Counted from the first letter of the stretch, positions 55,378 through 64,000 are shown. The stretch: 64,000 nt of DNA from Clostridia bacterium (GCA_017509255.1 JAFWQA010000002.1:124001-188000), one strand, 5' to 3'. Made by a program: numbers and translations. The notes: generated by a model not told the origin, from the sequence alone.

Positions 55378-57971
55378 TGTGCTTCACCTCCCACAACCAG
55401 ATAATCCAGAGCCTTCACTGTCCGTCCGTCCGCCTCAGCGTCCGCTTCGCCCCGGTTGACGTAGACCGTGACGCCGTTGGCGTACACAGCGCGGCTCAGG
55501 GTGCCGCTCAGCCGTTCAAAGGAGACCATGGCGGAGCCGCTGACAGGCCTGAGCGCGCCGTTCACGAACCGGTAGGCCTCCGCCGCCTCGTCCTTCCAGG
55601 AGGAGAAGGTGGTGGCATACTGCCGGTTCAGCCCGGTATATTTCATGTCGGCGGCGTCCCGGTACGTGAAGGCGTAGTGCACGGAGGCGCCGTATTCCAC
55701 CAGGTGCAGCAGGTCCTGACGGGAGGAGGCGCTCTGGGTCATGTTCATGGCGCTTCCGCAGTAGGAGAAGGACCCGTGCACGATCATCTGCCAGAGCGGG
55801 AACTCCTCATCCAGGATCGGAAAGGAGGTGCACTGCAGCGGAGCGTTCAGGACGTGGGAGATATAGGGGAAGGAATAGTCGTTCCCGCCGCTGACCATCA
55901 GGCTGCGGTTTCCGGACCGGAGCGTTTCAAAGGCGCGGCGGGTCAGGTCCAGATCCGCCTCGCGGCTGATGACGTTGGCGCGGCGCTTGTCCGCGTGCAG
56001 CTCCTGGCCGAGATCGCGCAGGCTCAGGCAGTCCAGCCCCAGCCGGCCGGCAGCGTCACTGAGGCCGCGGGCGTAGCGGGGAAGGTATTTGGGGGAAAGA
56101 AGCTTGAAGCCAAGCTCCCGGTAGCCCAGCGTGCCGGTCCGGCGGAGGGAGACGGGGTTGATCAGCCCCAGCTCCACGATATAGCCGTCGGCATAGTAGC
56201 GGCAGGCCTCCTCGGTGGCCAGGAAGCCGCGGGCGATATCCGTGACGAACTGCAGGGACGCGTCGGGATACAGATGCCCGCCGCCCTGCTCCACGGTGTC
56301 CTTCAGGCGGCGCAGGCCGTTTTCCCCGCCCAGCACGGAGAGGACGTTCACCCGGGAGACGGGGTCGTGATAGTATCCGCCGTTCATCCAGCCCTGCAGG
56401 TTCACGCACTGGTTGGCGATCCCCTCGTGGCGCAGCCGGGAGACGATCTCCTCCGCCTGGCTGAAGGTGGTCATGGGCAGCACGCGCAGGTGCTGGATGC
56501 CCAGGAAATGGGCGGTCTCCTTGATGCCGCCGATCACGTCGTAATAGAAGGGGAGGTCCTCCGCGGAGCCGCCGGCTTCCGCCAGGGCGCCTTCCCGGAT
56601 CAGCTTTTCCCGGCAGGCCCTCGCCAGCCCGGAGGGCCCCGCGTGATCCTCTCCGAGGAGCGTGTAGCGCACGGAGCAGTCCACGGGGTAAAGGTCCTTC
56701 TCCGCCACGATGACCTCCTCCCCGACGATGGACAGGGTGTCCGTCCGCCGCAGACTGAAGGTGAAGTAGGCGAAGTTGCGGCTGTTGTTCCGCCCGGAGG
56801 TATCCGCCGTAATGGCGGCCAGGGAGGCGCCGCGCTCGCATACGGCGAGGACGGAGGAGCTCTCCCGGCAGATGCCGAAGAGGGCGAGCCGGACGGACTG
56901 CATGTTCTGGGTGGCGGAATAGTCGCTGTCCACCAGGTCCAGGTCGTAGACGTTTTTGCTGTACTGCGGGGAGGAGGACTTGCCGTTGTTGAAGCGCATC
57001 AGCGCCCCGCTGCCCTCCGGCAGCACCAGCGTGCCGGTCTCCTCCGCGCCGGCGGAGCCGAAGAAGGGAAGAAGCTGTATGGCGCGGAGCTTGCCCTTGC
57101 CGGACTCATGCAGCCCTTCATAGGGGAGGGTGACGCGGACGCCGTCCTCCGTGAGCTGCCAGTCCAGGGTGACCGTGAAGGCCAGGATCTCCGCGGCCTC
57201 TTCGCCGCCTTCCTCATCTTCCTTCAGGGCCTGCATTTCCTCATAGTCCTCCAGGGTGAAGCCGGCGCCGCGGGCATCCAGGTCGATCTGCTGGCGGTGC
57301 CGCGCGCTGACGCCGCGGGTCTTCATTTCATAGAGGCCGGAGGCTTCATTGAGCTCATAGGACTTGGCGGCCTGCTTCCTGCCCGCCTCCGAAAGGACGG
57401 CGAACCATTCCGGGGTCAGCTGGTCCGGCACCAGCAGCATTTTTTCGCCGGAGAGGCTGTAGACGACCCGGACCCCGTCCGGGAGCGGCTCGTATTCCAC
57501 CTGGCCGTTGGAAACGGACTTGGCCCAGGAGCTCCAGGCGGTGCCTTCCTTGGCGTTGGCGTCCAGATAGCTGATGATGAACTGGCTTTTCAGGTTTTCC
57601 AGATTGGTGGCGCGGGCTACGGGATCCCTGTCCGCGTCCGGCGGATTGGAATAGACGGTCTGTCCGCTCTGCCTGTCGTATAACGCGACCTCCGCGGTCT
57701 CCTTTTTCAGGTAGAGCGCCATACGGCCGTTATCCGCCGCGAGGGTGAAGCCGGGGACCGCCTTCAGGGTGTCCTCCGGGAAGCCGGCGCCGCCCGCTTC
57801 CGCCAGGGCCTCCGGCTGCCGGATCAGGGAAAGGTATTCATTGTAATTCCGGTAATCCGCGATATACCGCCAGACCAGGATGCCGGCCGCGATCAGCAGC
57901 AGGCCGAGCAGGATCAGCAGGATCCGCTTCACGCGGAACGGAAGCTGAAGCCCGGATTCCGTCTTTTTCAT
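55374..57971 (-). CDS. DUF5696 membrane-anchored protein, candidate glycoside hydrolase
   Basis: The 865-residue protein has one N-terminal membrane anchor (about 16-37, LLLILLGLLLIAAGILVWRY-like stretch) followed by a large extracellular part. Residues 60-450 look all-beta, like the N-terminal sandwich of sugar-active enzymes. Residues 470-770 alternate strands and helices like a barrel, with acidic residues at strand ends (NGGYYHD, YIVELGLINP, CLSLRDLGQELHAD, VSGGNDYSFPYI). A short beta domain closes the protein. I recognise the DUF5696 family but no assigned activity. The layout resembles GH101- or GH31-type glycosidases, which is inference. It is translationally coupled to the permease that follows. 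Confidence 0.78.
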   Translation of the reverse strand: MKKTESGLQLPFRVKRILLILLGLLLIAAGILVWRYIADYRNYNEYLSLIRQPEALAEAGGAGFPEDTLKAVPGFTLAADNGRMALYLKKETAEVALYDRQSGQTVYSNPPDADRDPVARATNLENLKSQFIISYLDANAKEGTAWSSWAKSVSNGQVEYEPLPDGVRVVYSLSGEKMLLVPDQLTPEWFAVLSEAGRKQAAKSYELNEASGLYEMKTRGVSARHRQQIDLDARGAGFTLEDYEEMQALKEDEEGGEEAAEILAFTVTLDWQLTEDGVRVTLPYEGLHESGKGKLRAIQLLPFFGSAGAEETGTLVLPEGSGALMRFNNGKSSSPQYSKNVYDLDLVDSDYSATQNMQSVRLALFGICRESSSVLAVCERGASLAAITADTSGRNNSRNFAYFTFSLRRTDTLSIVGEEVIVAEKDLYPVDCSVRYTLLGEDHAGPSGLARACREKLIREGALAEAGGSAEDLPFYYDVIGGIKETAHFLGIQHLRVLPMTTFSQAEEIVSRLRHEGIANQCVNLQGWMNGGYYHDPVSRVNVLSVLGGENGLRRLKDTVEQGGGHLYPDASLQFVTDIARGFLATEEACRYYADGYIVELGLINPVSLRRTGTLGYRELGFKLLSPKYLPRYARGLSDAAGRLGLDCLSLRDLGQELHADKRRANVISREADLDLTRRAFETLRSGNRSLMVSGGNDYSFPYISHVLNAPLQCTSFPILDEEFPLWQMIVHGSFSYCGSAMNMTQSASSRQDLLHLVEYGASVHYAFTYRDAADMKYTGLNRQYATTFSSWKDEAAEAYRFVNGALRPVSGSAMVSFERLSGTLSRAVYANGVTVYVNRGEADAEADGRTVKALDYLVVGGEAQ

Positions 57972-57987
57972 ACTGCCGTTCCTCCCT

Positions 57988-58620
57988 TCAGAAGCGGAAT
58001 ACCAGTTCGGTGTAGATGCTGCGCAGGAAGCTCCAGACCTGCGTGATAAAGTTGATGACCAGCAGCGCGAGGAAGACGATGATCAGCACGGCAATGACCG
58101 TCAGGAAAAGCGTGACCAGCGTTTTGCCCAGCGTATAGTTGTGTACCTGCATGATGCCGGTCAGCATCAGCAGCAGCGTCCAGGCGATGCCGATGCCCAT
58201 CAGGATGGTATAGAAGGCCTCCTCGTTCTCCGCCAGGAACTGTGAAACGACGGTGGCCAGCGCGGTGCACGCGATCATGGGCACCAGGGAATAGCCGACC
58301 GCGGTCACGATGTCCCGGAAGCGGCCCTCGCCCTCCATGAGGCAGGTGACGGACCAGTTGCCGGTGCAGATGACCAGGAAGAGGACCAGAACGCCGAAAA
58401 GCTCGGCGACGGAGTTGACGCTGCGGGGCTCGATATCGTTGACGATAAAGGCGGCGCCGATCCGGTTCATGGAGAAGGCGGCCGCGTAGAGGATCACCAG
58501 CAGGACCGCGATGGCCACGCTGCCCTTTTCCTGATGGCGGATCCAGTAAAAGCCGTCCGAGGGGTGGTTGACCGTGTGGAAAAGCCAGCCCCATTTTTCT
58601 TTGCTCAGCAGCTCCTTCAC
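57988..58620 (-). CDS. YIP1 family membrane protein
   Basis: The 210-residue protein has five hydrophobic spans after a short cytoplasmic N-terminus (KEKWGWLFHTVNHPSDGFYW), and the pattern NRIGAAFIVNDIEPRSVN followed by LFLVICTGNWSVTCLMEGEG matches YIP1-family proteins. Their role in bacteria is unknown. The GTG start (58618-58620) overlaps the stop of the propeller protein gene. YIP1 and DUF5696 genes recur together with sugar permeases in Clostridia and Paenibacillus as far as I recall, which suggests a conserved module. Confidence 0.85.
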   Translation of the reverse strand: MKELLSKEKWGWLFHTVNHPSDGFYWIRHQEKGSVAIAVLLVILYAAAFSMNRIGAAFIVNDIEPRSVNSVAELFGVLVLFLVICTGNWSVTCLMEGEGRFRDIVTAVGYSLVPMIACTALATVVSQFLAENEEAFYTILMGIGIAWTLLLMLTGIMQVHNYTLGKTLVTLFLTVIAVLIIVFLALLVINFITQVWSFLRSIYTELVFRF

Positions 58621-60116
58621 GCGGGGGTCCCTCCCTTCGCTTTCTTTTTCTCCCGAAGCTTCGGCCGGACGACTCGGAGGAACACGGCCAGCAGCGCCGC
58701 CAGGACGACGGCCGCGGTCAGCACCCAGCCGATGTTGTCCCGGAGGATCTCGTTACGCCAGCGCTTGAAGGCGACGGAGTAATAGGCCCGGTTCATGCCG
58801 CGGCGCAGATAGGTCAGCGCCCGCTCGTTGTCCCCGGCGGAAAGGTAAGCCTTGCCGATGCCGGCGTTGGCCAGTTCGTTGTTCTCGTCCAGCCGGAGCA
58901 CCTGCTGCCACAGATCCACCGCCTGCGCTTCATCCCCGCTGAAGCGGAGGGCGACGGCCCGGTTGATCAGGGAGCCGTATTCCGTTTCGGAAAACAGGTT
59001 GACGCAGGCCTGCTGGGAATCCAGCACCAGCAGCAGGCTGCCGACGTGCTCGATGGCCGCCGGCGTGCGGAACGTGCCGGACTGCGTGCCGAGACCGCCG
59101 AAGATGTACAGCAGGCTGCCCTCGTGATCGTAGGTGAAGACCCTGCCGCGGCGGGCATCCAGCAGCGAATAGATGCCGTGGTCCCGGTAAACGACGTCCA
59201 CGATCTGACTGGGGCCGGAATAGTTGCCCAGGCTGCCGAAGACCAGATCGCCGCCCAGGTTTTCCCGGGCGCCCCTGCGGATGACGTCCTCTCCCCGGGG
59301 GTTCAGCCGGCGCACGGCCTGGATGCCGTCCGTGTCCTTGTTGGAGGCGTAGACGAAGCCTTCCTCGTCCACGTCGATGCCCGTGAATTCCGTCGGGATG
59401 AAGAGCTGCTGTTTGGAGCGCTCCTCCTTGGTGGACACTTTGCGCCAGAACTTTTCCCACAGGCTGATCTTGACGCTGATGGTGCCGAAGAAGCCGGTGA
59501 AATCGCCCTCGGCGGTGAAGACCATGATGCCCTGGAACATGTTCTGCGCCACGCAGTAAACGCGGTCGGCATAGTCCACGGAAACCTTCAGCGGGGTGAA
59601 GACGTAGTTTTCGTCCAGCACCTCGCTCCGGGGATCCCGCACATAGCGGTAAAAGGATCCGTCGGGGTTCAGGATCACGATGCGGTGATTCTGGGAGTCG
59701 GCGATGTAGAGCCTGCGGCTTTCGGAGACCGCGACGCCGGAGGGGGAGCTGAAGGACTGTGCCACGCCGTTTTCCTCAAAGCCCGTGATGATGTTCGTGA
59801 CGGTCTTCATGTCCGGGGAGAAAACGACCACCCGGTTATTGCCGGTGTCGGCCAGATAGAGGCTGCCATCCGGGGAAACGCAGAGGTCCTGCGGGGTCCG
59901 GAAGGCCCCGACCGGCTCGCCCCGAAAGGTGTAGTCGGTGCCGGCAAGGCTTCCGGAGGGCACGTAGGGCGCGGGCGTGTAAAGGATATTGTTCCAGTGG
60001 TCGTAGTTGTAGCAGTCGTAGGGAAGGGTGTCGTCCGCCCGCGCGGCCGGAAGGAGCAGCAGGAGGATCAGCGCCGGGCAGAGCAGGCGGAGGAGAAGCC
60101 TCGTTTTTTTCGTCAT
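58617..60116 (-). CDS. Secreted NHL-repeat propeller with TPR segment and C-terminal membrane anchor
   Basis: The 499-residue protein has a signal peptide (RLLLRLLCPALILLLLLPA, cleavage after ARA) and then about six NHL-type blades between residues 50 and 370; FRTPQDLCVSPDGSLYLADT near 65 and FSSPSGVAVSESRRLYIADS near 115 are clear units. A TPR-like helical segment covers about 385-440 (WQQVLRLDENNELANAGIGK), followed by a membrane span (about 465-485) and a basic tail. The propeller therefore faces outside and is tethered at the C-terminus. Such propellers bind proteins or glycans; its partner is probably another operon product. AAGGAGG precedes the ATG at 60114-60116. Confidence 0.82.
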   Translation of the reverse strand: MTKKTRLLLRLLCPALILLLLLPAARADDTLPYDCYNYDHWNNILYTPAPYVPSGSLAGTDYTFRGEPVGAFRTPQDLCVSPDGSLYLADTGNNRVVVFSPDMKTVTNIITGFEENGVAQSFSSPSGVAVSESRRLYIADSQNHRIVILNPDGSFYRYVRDPRSEVLDENYVFTPLKVSVDYADRVYCVAQNMFQGIMVFTAEGDFTGFFGTISVKISLWEKFWRKVSTKEERSKQQLFIPTEFTGIDVDEEGFVYASNKDTDGIQAVRRLNPRGEDVIRRGARENLGGDLVFGSLGNYSGPSQIVDVVYRDHGIYSLLDARRGRVFTYDHEGSLLYIFGGLGTQSGTFRTPAAIEHVGSLLLVLDSQQACVNLFSETEYGSLINRAVALRFSGDEAQAVDLWQQVLRLDENNELANAGIGKAYLSAGDNERALTYLRRGMNRAYYSVAFKRWRNEILRDNIGWVLTAAVVLAALLAVFLRVVRPKLREKKKAKGGTPA

Positions 60117-60130
60117 TCTCTTCACCCTCC

Positions 60131-61072
60131 TTATTCCTTCATGCCCGATGTGGTCATGGTTTCCAGGATGGAGCTCTGGCAGACGAGGAAGAAAATGATC
60201 GGGACCGCGGCGATGATGAAGGTGACCGCGGCGCCCGCGCCGGCGCGGCTGATGCCGCCGGTGGTGATCTGCTGCAGGGAATACTGCAGCGGCTTGAGCT
60301 CCTCGGAGCGGAGGTAGATGCCGCCGGTGGTGCCCCACATCTGCTGGAACTGGAAGATGGCCAGCGTCAGCCAGGCGGGGCGCACATTGGGCATCACGAT
60401 CCGCCAGAAGATCTGCCATTCACTGGCGCCCTGCAGGCGGGCGCTTTCCATCAGGGAATCCGGGAGCTGCTCCATGAACTGCTTCATCAGGTACAGGCCC
60501 ATACCGAAGCCCCAGGCCGGCAGGATCAGCGCGGCGTAGGTGTTGTTGATGCCCAGCCAGGAGATGATCAGGTATTTCGGGATCTCGGTGACGGTCCAGG
60601 AGAACATCAGGGACAGGACCACCAGGGAGAAAAGCAGCTTTTTGCCCGGGAATTTGTTCTTGGCCAGGGGATAGGCCGCCATGGAGGCAATGATCACGTG
60701 GCCGGCCATGCCGCCCAGGGTGATGATCAGCGTGTTGAAGACGTAGCGGGAGAAGGGGACCCAGCTTTCGTTCATGAGAACGAACAGGTCGCTGAAGTTG
60801 CTCAGCGTGGGATTGCGGACAAAGATCCGGGGCGGGAACTGATAGATCTCGTCCAGCGGCTTGAGCGCGTTGTTGACGATCATGACCAGCGGGAGCGCCA
60901 TGAAGACGCCGCAGATGCCCATGACGATGAACAGCAGCGCGTTTCCGGCCCGGGAGCGGTTCAGCTTCTTTTTGGGGCCGGAGGCGCGGGCCATCTTTTT
61001 CTGCAGTTTGACAATTTTGGGCGGAAGGGGAGCCGCGGTCTGCGCTTTGACGTTTGGAGCCATCTTATTCAC
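60131..61072 (-). CDS. Carbohydrate ABC transporter permease (MalG type), pair 1
   Basis: The 313-residue protein has a basic cytoplasmic N-terminus of about 45 residues, six spans and the EAA loop MESARLQGASEWQIFWRIVM near residue 205. The start is GTG at 61072, overlapping the upstream stop; ATG at 61063 is the alternative. It pairs with the permease encoded upstream. Its sequence differs clearly from pair 2, so the two pairs are not a recent duplication. Confidence 0.92.
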   Translation of the reverse strand: MNKMAPNVKAQTAAPLPPKIVKLQKKMARASGPKKKLNRSRAGNALLFIVMGICGVFMALPLVMIVNNALKPLDEIYQFPPRIFVRNPTLSNFSDLFVLMNESWVPFSRYVFNTLIITLGGMAGHVIIASMAAYPLAKNKFPGKKLLFSLVVLSLMFSWTVTEIPKYLIISWLGINNTYAALILPAWGFGMGLYLMKQFMEQLPDSLMESARLQGASEWQIFWRIVMPNVRPAWLTLAIFQFQQMWGTTGGIYLRSEELKPLQYSLQQITTGGISRAGAGAAVTFIIAAVPIIFFLVCQSSILETMTTSGMKE

Positions 61073-61997
61073 CCACCCTTCTGAGCACCTTCTGCACCAG
61101 CTTGTTGGTCCCGACCATCAGCAGGAACAGGATCGTGGCGATGGCCGACGCGTATCCCATATCCAGGCGGGTGGAACCGTAGTCCAGCAGGTGCGTGACG
61201 ATGGTGGCGCCGGAATAGTTGACGGACGGGTTCCCCGCCAGGTTGATGGAGATATCCGCCACGGCGAAGGACTGCGTGATCTGCATGACCGCGCCGAAGA
61301 GCAGCTGCGGCTTCATGGCGGGCAGGGTCACGAACCAGAGCTCCTGCCAGCGGTTCCGCACGCCGTCGATGGCGGCGGCCTCATACATGCTCTTGTCCAC
61401 GGTCTGCAGGCCGGCGATGAAGGAAAGGAAGCCGGTGCCGAGGGAGAGCCACAGCTGGACGACGATCAGGACGGGCATGACGTATTTTTCCGTCTGCATC
61501 CACAGGACCGCCTCGTTGATCAGGCCGACCCGCATGAGGATGCCGTTCAGGTAGCCGTAGCGGTCCCCTGTCAGGATCAGGTTCCAGACCATGTACGCGT
61601 TGCCGCAGATGGACGGCGCGTAGAAGACCAGCGTGAGCAGGGCCCGGACCTTCGGGCGGAACTCGTTGATGATCCAGGCGAAGAGGAGGCAAAGCATATA
61701 GCTGACCGGGCCGGTGACCACGGCGAAGATCAGCGTGTTGCGGAGGGAGATGATGAAGATGTCATCCTCCAGCAGCAGCTTGATATAGTTGCCCCAGCCG
61801 ATCCAGCGGGGAGCCTCCAGCATGTTGAAATAGTTGAAGGACAGGTAGACGGACATCAGCACCGGCAGCACCGTGAAAAAGAAGAACACGGTGTAGTACG
61901 GCGCCATCAGCAGATAGGAGGCCGCGTTTTTCCGGATATCGTGCCGGAGGGCCGCGCCGCGGCTCAGGGCCGGCCGTTTTCCTTCGACCCGGTTCAT
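61065..61997 (-). CDS. Sugar ABC transporter permease (MalF type), pair 1
   Basis: The 310-residue protein has six spans and the EAA loop MYEAAAIDGVRNRWQELWFV near residue 205. The ATG at 61995-61997 overlaps the stop of the solute-binding protein gene (ATGA). Together with the MalG-type partner it forms the channel for the large solute-binding protein encoded upstream. Confidence 0.92.
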   Translation of the reverse strand: MNRVEGKRPALSRGAALRHDIRKNAASYLLMAPYYTVFFFFTVLPVLMSVYLSFNYFNMLEAPRWIGWGNYIKLLLEDDIFIISLRNTLIFAVVTGPVSYMLCLLFAWIINEFRPKVRALLTLVFYAPSICGNAYMVWNLILTGDRYGYLNGILMRVGLINEAVLWMQTEKYVMPVLIVVQLWLSLGTGFLSFIAGLQTVDKSMYEAAAIDGVRNRWQELWFVTLPAMKPQLLFGAVMQITQSFAVADISINLAGNPSVNYSGATIVTHLLDYGSTRLDMGYASAIATILFLLMVGTNKLVQKVLRRVGE

Positions 61998-64000
61998 TTG
62001 TCATCCCCCTCCCGTTGATCCGCGGTCGGAAGACCGAACTCGATCCTTTTGTAGGTGATCTCCGCGTTGATGTAGAAGATGCGGTCCGTCAGCTCCTCGC
62101 GGGGCGTGTTGCCGGACTCGTTGCGCCCCTTGCTGGCGTTGTCGGTGGTGACGGCGTAGAAGGCGTTGTTGATGTTCCGCCAGGTGTAATAGCCGCCGGG
62201 CACCTGCGGGATGCCCTTCACGTTTCTGAACTGGGTCTCCAGGGCGCGGTAGTCGCGCACTGGCCAGGACATGCCGGCCAGCGCCTCCAGGTTGGCGGTC
62301 GCCACGCGGGCGGAGGCGCCCATCAGGGATTCCATTTCCCGGCCGTACAGGATCTGGGTCCCGGCGGAGGTCCACCATTTCAGGAAGGCCCAGCTGGCAT
62401 CCGGATCCCGGGTGGCGCTCATGATGATGTCCGCCAGGCCGGAGCAGCCGGTGGCGGTGCTGACGGTCCCGTCCTCCCGGAGGGTCCCCGGCACGGCGGT
62501 GAAGTCCCACAGGCCCTTGATGTCCGGCGCGGAGACCTGCAGGTTGTTATAGGTGGTGTAGTCGGAGATGATGATCGGGCACTCGCCGGTGCGGAAGCGC
62601 TCCTCCGCGCTGGTCGACTTGTCCAGCTTGTAATCGGTGTAGAACTCGCAGTAGCGGCGGAACACGTTGACGGCGATATCGCTGTCCAGCGCGGAGGCGT
62701 CGCCGTTCGGGGTGTAGTACTCGCCGCCGGACTGATACAGCAGCATGGCGAAGGTCTGCTCCCCGGGCAGCATGCCGAAGTCCATCTGGTTCTTGGACAG
62801 CACGCTCATGGCGACCTTGACGTCGTCCCAGGTCCGGGGGACCTCCAGCCCGATCTCCGACAGGATATCCTTGCGGTAGAACATCATGGGGAAGGTCTGC
62901 GTGTCCGGCAGCGCGTAGGTGGCCCCGTCAAAGGAGAAGGGCACCAGCGCGGAGGGGGCGAAGCGCGCCGCCACCGAGTCAAAATCGGAGAAGCGGGTCA
63001 GGTCCAGCACGGCGTGGCGCAGGCCGTAGTTGACGGGCGTGTCATTGCCTGTGTTCATGACGGCGCCGGCGATGCCCGTGGTGTTGGCGACCTGGATGGC
63101 GACGTCCGGCCCCTGGCCGGAAAGGGTGGCGCGGAGCAGGGTGTTCATGTCCACCAGCTGCACGTTGACCCCGATGCCGGTCTCCGGCGTGAAGTGTTCG
63201 TCGATCAGGGATTTGATGACGTTGGCCTGGTCGCGGCCGGTGCCGATCCAGAGCGTGATGGCCCGGGAGCCGTTCTCTGTGCCGGCGATGTTGCCGACCT
63301 GGTTATAGTCGATGACAAAGGAGTTGACCAGGCGCTGCGCCTCGTGGCCCAGGCCGGAAAGGAAGGAGCCGTTCTCCGGGGACGGGGTGACGTCCGCCGT
63401 GTGCACCCAGATCCGGTCGATCTGCAGAGGCTGGCCCAGCACCTGGGTGATCCAGTTGCCGCAGGCGCGCACGTTGACCTTGTAGGAGGAAAGCACCTCC
63501 GTGAACCGCTCCCGGTCCCGGATCAGCTCGGTCAGCTGGTCGTCCATGGTCCTGAGCACGGTCAGCTTGTCGCTGGAATGCCCGGCGGCCTCCTCCAGGC
63601 GGGCGATCGCCCCGCGCAGGCCCTCCTGGACCTCGATCAGCTGCGGCTCCAGCCCGGGCAGGCTGCGCTCGATCTGGTAGTCGCGGTACGGGTCCGGGGA
63701 GGTGCCGGTGATGTACAGGACCTGGCGGTAAATGCTGTTGAGCTGCAGCACGCACTGCTGCACCCGGCTGATGATATCAGCCATTTCGCCGAGGACGACC
63801 TCCATGCGCAGGGTGTGCTTCCCGGCCGTCAGGCGGATCCGGTAGGGCGTTTTGTCCGGGGCGGAGGCGGTCTCCGTGCGCCAGCTCTGGCTGTAGGGAA
63901 AGGGCAGGGCGCTGAATTCGGAGAAGGGGACCCGCCCGTCCACGGTGATCTTCCGGTAGATATCCATGCCGCGGACGAAATTCTGCTTGTCATGGAAGGA
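61994..64000 (-). CDS. Large extracellular solute-binding protein, SBP 1 (N-terminus beyond window)
   Basis: The frame is open to base 64000, so 668 residues of the C-terminal part are seen; an internal Met at 63967 is not the start, since the reading frame continues upstream with plausible sequence. The first 200 visible residues contain a beta domain (PYRIRLTAGKHTLRMEVVLG) and a long helical segment that is unusual for such receptors. A family 1 sugar-binding fold follows (ITLWIGTGRDQANVIKSLID near 245 of the visible part, GQGPDVAIQVANTTG and LGLEVPRTWDDV-like hinge region, later ASWAFLKWW). The extra N-terminal part suggests attachment or recognition of a polymer. It heads the visible part of the operon and precedes permease pair 1 with an ATGA overlap. 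Confidence 0.85.
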   Translation of the reverse strand, partial: SFHDKQNFVRGMDIYRKITVDGRVPFSEFSALPFPYSQSWRTETASAPDKTPYRIRLTAGKHTLRMEVVLGEMADIISRVQQCVLQLNSIYRQVLYITGTSPDPYRDYQIERSLPGLEPQLIEVQEGLRGAIARLEEAAGHSSDKLTVLRTMDDQLTELIRDRERFTEVLSSYKVNVRACGNWITQVLGQPLQIDRIWVHTADVTPSPENGSFLSGLGHEAQRLVNSFVIDYNQVGNIAGTENGSRAITLWIGTGRDQANVIKSLIDEHFTPETGIGVNVQLVDMNTLLRATLSGQGPDVAIQVANTTGIAGAVMNTGNDTPVNYGLRHAVLDLTRFSDFDSVAARFAPSALVPFSFDGATYALPDTQTFPMMFYRKDILSEIGLEVPRTWDDVKVAMSVLSKNQMDFGMLPGEQTFAMLLYQSGGEYYTPNGDASALDSDIAVNVFRRYCEFYTDYKLDKSTSAEERFRTGECPIIISDYTTYNNLQVSAPDIKGLWDFTAVPGTLREDGTVSTATGCSGLADIIMSATRDPDASWAFLKWWTSAGTQILYGREMESLMGASARVATANLEALAGMSWPVRDYRALETQFRNVKGIPQVPGGYYTWRNINNAFYAVTTDNASKGRNESGNTPREELTDRIFYINAEITYKRIEFGLPTADQREGDDK

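Noticed and set aside
55677..57683. 668-codon plus-strand open frame
   Set aside because: Antisense to the DUF5696 gene; Gly, Val, His and Gln-rich composition is typical of shadow frames.
1..64000. tRNA, rRNA or prophage genes
   Set aside because: All intergenic gaps were read; none holds a cloverleaf with CCA-like end, rRNA sequence, integrase or transposase.

Overview
The window reads as chromosome of a fermentative, Gram-positive-type anaerobe. AGGAGG-like ribosome binding sites precede most genes, GC content looks mid to high fifties, genes are tightly packed, sigma-A-type promoters and intrinsic terminators are easy to see, and no outer-membrane or LPS genes occur. Family content (AmmeMemoRadiSam genes, CotH kinase, LytTR/GHKL two-component system, PadR/DUF2812 pair, DUF5696/YIP1 sugar-transport cluster, secreted GH18 and GH32 enzyme) suggests a gut or rumen member of the Clostridia, perhaps Christensenellales/Aristaeella-like. 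That placement is an inference and not proven by a marker gene. No rRNA, tRNA, CRISPR array, phage or intact insertion sequence was seen.

Layout. 1-9 kb: accessory genes, nearly all on the minus strand: a BspA-like leucine-rich surface protein cut by the window edge, LMW protein tyrosine phosphatase, an esterase, the wreck of an amino-acid ABC transporter, a hypothetical protein, an HD hydrolase, then a cassette of Fic enzyme, deaminase-acetyltransferase fusion and APH-type kinase behind an operator-like inverted repeat, and an amidase. 9-16 kb: HAD and metallo-beta-lactamase hydrolases sharing a duplicated promoter, a phospholipase-C-like/NUDIX fusion, a large PEP-synthase-like ATP-grasp protein, GNAT and RpiB-family proteins. 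16-22 kb: a small envelope protein pair, a secreted GH18 enzyme, CotH kinase, and GH32 sucrose hydrolase with a fructokinase remnant. 22-30 kb: alpha/beta hydrolase, a PII-like protein coupled to a cation/proton antiporter, a 39-codon mini-gene ahead of an acetyltransferase and methyltransferase, and a secreted acid-phosphatase-like HAD protein.

30-50 kb: the AmmeMemoRadiSam trio, DUF523, a MutS2-like ATPase without Smr, a LytTR/GHKL two-component system followed by an ABC-2 exporter, central metabolism (pfkA, pyk, nadE with a NadD-like partner), DNA-repair (YcaQ-like), PadR/DUF2812, HAD and PHP phosphatases, a nucleoside phosphorylase and a TetR regulator.

50-64 kb: one long minus-strand operon. 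It encodes two solute-binding proteins, two complete permease pairs, a membrane-anchored DUF5696 protein that looks like an unassigned glycosidase, a YIP1 membrane protein, an extracellular NHL-propeller/TPR membrane protein and a secreted protein with three near-identical repeats. No ATPase or recognised glycosidase lies within it. This looks like a dedicated surface system for capturing, and perhaps cutting, an unknown glycan, and is the most promising under-described system here.
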